From CANHVK01 sp046304235 (GTDB lineage: Bacteria > Bacteroidota > Bacteroidia > Flavobacteriales_D > Crocinitomicaceae), in assembly GCA_046304235.1 (NCBI GenBank), contig JBKCEW010000039.1:1-6951 (forward strand): a stretch of DNA of 6,951 nucleotides, in the 5' to 3' direction. The notes beneath the pieces were generated by a model. The model saw only the letters and a list, made by a program, of their open reading frames with translations. It did no database searches and had not been told where the DNA came from. Below, in pieces: positions 5,472 through 6,951 of this stretch. Made by a program: the position numbers and the translations under genes. Each line of letters begins with the position of its first letter. The first letter of the stretch is position 1.

Positions 5472-6535
5472 TATTTTTTTATGGTTTCTAGTGTTTTTAT
5501 AAAAGTACGAGTTAATTCTTCAAAAGCATTTGCAGTTGGTGTATTGTCTTGAAAAACAGCAGGTCTTCCTACATCTCCTGCCTCTCTTACACTTTGAACT
5601 AAAGGAATATGACCTAAAAAGGGAACATTCATCCCTTCTGCTAAATTTTTTGCACCATCTCTACCGAAGATGTAGTATTTATTTTCTGGAAGTTCAGCAG
5701 GTGAAAACCAAGCCATATTTTCTACGATTCCTAATACGGGTACATTTATATTTTCCAATTTAAACATATTTACCCCTTTTCGAGCATCCGCTAAAGCAAC
5801 TTCTTGCGGAGTACTTACAATGACAGCCCCATCAAGTGGAACGGTTTGAACTAAAGATAAATGAATATCTCCTGTACCGGGAGGTAAATCAATTAACATA
5901 TAGTCAAGTTCTCCCCAGTTAGCATCAGTGAGCATTTGTGTTAGTGCTTTTGCCGCCATAGGTCCTCGCCAAACCACAGCGTTATCTTGATCAGTGAAAA
6001 AACCAATGGATAGTAACTTTACTCCTAAATTTTCAACAGGATTTATTTTACCAACACCATCGATATCTGTCATCGTAGGTCTTTCACCAACGACATCAAA
6101 CATAGTTGGCATTGACGGGCCATATATATCTGCATCAACGATACCTACTTTGTAGCCCAATTTAACTAAACCTCCTGCTAAATTTGCAGTAACGGTAGAT
6201 TTTCCAACACCGCCTTTACCAGAGGCTACTGCAATAATGTTTTTAACATCTGGTAAGACTTTTCTTCTTGCGGCTAAACTTTCAGCAGGTAATCCTTTAA
6301 TAATGGTTGTGTATTCGATAGAATCACCAAAAGTTTGCTTTAAATTATACTCTATAACTTCTTGTAATCTTTTGCGCGCATGCAAAGCAGGATTACTGAT
6401 ATACACCTCAAGTTTGATTGATGTATCAGTAAATTCAATATTTTCAATCAAATTTCCAGAAACCAAATCTTTCTTAAGATCTGGCTCAACAATGTTTTTA
6501 AGGATTTCTAATATGTTTTCTCTAGAAATAACCAT
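5471..6535 (-). CDS. mrp: Mrp/ApbC family Fe-S cluster carrier ATPase
   Basis: P-loop ATPase that binds and transfers Fe-S clusters in the cytoplasm. The 354 residues comprise an N-terminal MIP18/SufT-like domain (DUF59, about 4-85) and a ParA/MinD-type ATPase domain (about 97-350). The latter has the deviant Walker A SGKGGVGKST at 105-114, VDADIYGPS at 133-141 and Walker B DLPPGTGD at 216-223. The region after VENMAWF (271-277), where many Mrp/ApbC/Ind1 proteins carry Cys-x-x-Cys, here reads SPAELPENKYYIFGRDG with no cysteine; the whole protein has none. It must therefore handle clusters differently or depend on its partner. The next gene, overlapping by one base, is a NifU-like protein with a Cys pair. 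The upstream gene ends 3 bases before this ATG, so mrp is internal to an operon. Confidence 0.95.
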   Translation of the reverse strand: MVISRENILEILKNIVEPDLKKDLVSGNLIENIEFTDTSIKLEVYISNPALHARKRLQEVIEYNLKQTFGDSIEYTTIIKGLPAESLAARRKVLPDVKNIIAVASGKGGVGKSTVTANLAGGLVKLGYKVGIVDADIYGPSMPTMFDVVGERPTMTDIDGVGKINPVENLGVKLLSIGFFTDQDNAVVWRGPMAAKALTQMLTDANWGELDYMLIDLPPGTGDIHLSLVQTVPLDGAVIVSTPQEVALADARKGVNMFKLENINVPVLGIVENMAWFSPAELPENKYYIFGRDGAKNLAEGMNVPFLGHIPLVQSVREAGDVGRPAVFQDNTPTANAFEELTRTFIKTLETIKK

Positions 6536-6538
6536 GAT

Positions 6539-6951
6539 TTAAGAATTTTGATTGTTTGGTTTAAGTGATTCAAATGATTTTTCGAGTAAATCAACTATTC
6601 TTTTTGAAGAACCTTCATCATTGTTTTTTAATAGATAAACAATTCCATTTATTTCTTTTATTTGGCAAATGTGATAAGTAATATGTTCTGTACCAACTTT
6701 TTTAGATGCATTTTTACTTCCACTTACTTTTAATTCTCTTTTATAAATGATTAAATTTTCAGTATTTTTTAAAAAAGAGATTTTATAAAATTCAAGATTT
6801 TGTAATTTGTCTTTTTCAGCTTGGAGTATTTGTTTATCATCCCCCCAGTCATCTATTCTAAATTTAAAATTTGGACCTATAGCAATGTCCCATTTGAAAT
6901 CCCCTTCAATATGATTTACTTCTACTTTAGTTGATGCACCTATATTGAAAG
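6539..6951 (-). CDS. Unrecognised protein, C-terminal 136 residues; start lies beyond the right edge
   Basis: The frame is open without a stop from the right edge to a TAA at 6539-6541, 3 bases before the mrp ATG, so this is the upstream member of the mrp operon. I do not recognise a family. The visible part contains KVEVNHIEGDFKWDIAIG and FKFRIDDWGDDKQIL, then a lysine-rich helical stretch (QAEKDKLQNLEFYKISF), alternating short strands (NLIIYKRELKV, EHITYHICQIKEINGIYLL), and a C-terminal helix (RIVDLLEKSFESL) ending in a polar NNQNS tail. The pattern of short beta strands with a final helix suggests a small soluble alpha/beta domain. It has one cysteine and no transmembrane segment in the part seen. 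Base composition matches the neighbours, so there is no sign of recent transfer. Confidence 0.7.
   Translation of the reverse strand, partial: FNIGASTKVEVNHIEGDFKWDIAIGPNFKFRIDDWGDDKQILQAEKDKLQNLEFYKISFLKNTENLIIYKRELKVSGSKNASKKVGTEHITYHICQIKEINGIVYLLKNNDEGSSKRIVDLLEKSFESLKPNNQNS

Noticed and set aside
5248..5502. Open frame of 84 codons opposite the NifU-like gene
   Set aside because: Antisense shadow of a conserved domain.
5530..5763. Open frame of 77 codons opposite the 3' part of mrp
   Set aside because: Antisense shadow; no motif.
6237..6542. Open frame of 101 codons opposite the 5' part of mrp
   Set aside because: Antisense shadow of the DUF59 and Walker A region.
1..6951. CRISPR array, insertion sequence, prophage, tRNA or rRNA
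   Set aside because: No regular repeats with spacers, no transposase or integrase motifs, no terminal repeats, and no tRNA- or rRNA-like segment were seen on either strand.

Overview
The window is AT-rich, densely packed bacterial chromosome that looks like the phylum Bacteroidota, most likely family Flavobacteriaceae. The signs are a promoter of the Bacteroidota form (TTG, 17 bases, TAnnTTTG), no clear Shine-Dalgarno sites, lipoproteins with short lysine-rich or hydrophobic signals, a CrtYcd-type lycopene cyclase, a CruF-type carotenoid hydratase, and flavobacterial-looking Mrp/NifU and Fe/Mn superoxide dismutase genes. The species cannot be named from the sequence alone.

Layout, right to left on the minus strand. 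A 3'-end fragment of an unrecognised protein gene (6539-6951) is followed after 3 bases by mrp (5471-6535), an Fe-S cluster carrier ATPase. Its stop overlaps the start of a one-domain NifU-like gene (5208-5471). This iron-sulfur unit ends at a strong hairpin (5152-5188), which also serves as terminator for the superoxide dismutase gene that runs the other way (4537-5136, plus strand).

A 121-base divergent intergenic region (4416-4536) carries a promoter on each strand. The leftward promoter heads a tight run of eight genes: a 65-residue acidic lipoprotein, a four-helix 'cytochrome B'-like membrane protein, a cytochrome c lipoprotein (start overlapping the gene before), the ribosome-associated GTPase hflX (start directly after the cytochrome stop), cruF, crtZ, a fused crtYcd cyclase, and at the left edge a LuxE-like acyl-protein synthetase/acyltransferase. 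The last gene has an in-frame stop at its fifth codon and no other usable start in view, so it looks broken or mis-sequenced.

Functionally there are three blocks: Fe-S cluster delivery (mrp, nifU-like), oxidative-stress defence and a small membrane electron-transfer set (sod, cytochrome genes), and late carotenoid synthesis (hydration, ring closure, ring hydroxylation). The carotenoid genes could make zeaxanthin-type dicyclic and saproxanthin/myxol-type monocyclic xanthophylls, but crtB and crtI, needed to supply lycopene, are not here. No mobile element, CRISPR array, tRNA or rRNA was seen. I do not see a clearly new multi-gene system. The best leads are the unexplained cytochrome-type trio, the broken LuxE-like gene behind the carotenoid genes, and the Mrp that lacks the usual C-terminal Cys-x-x-Cys.
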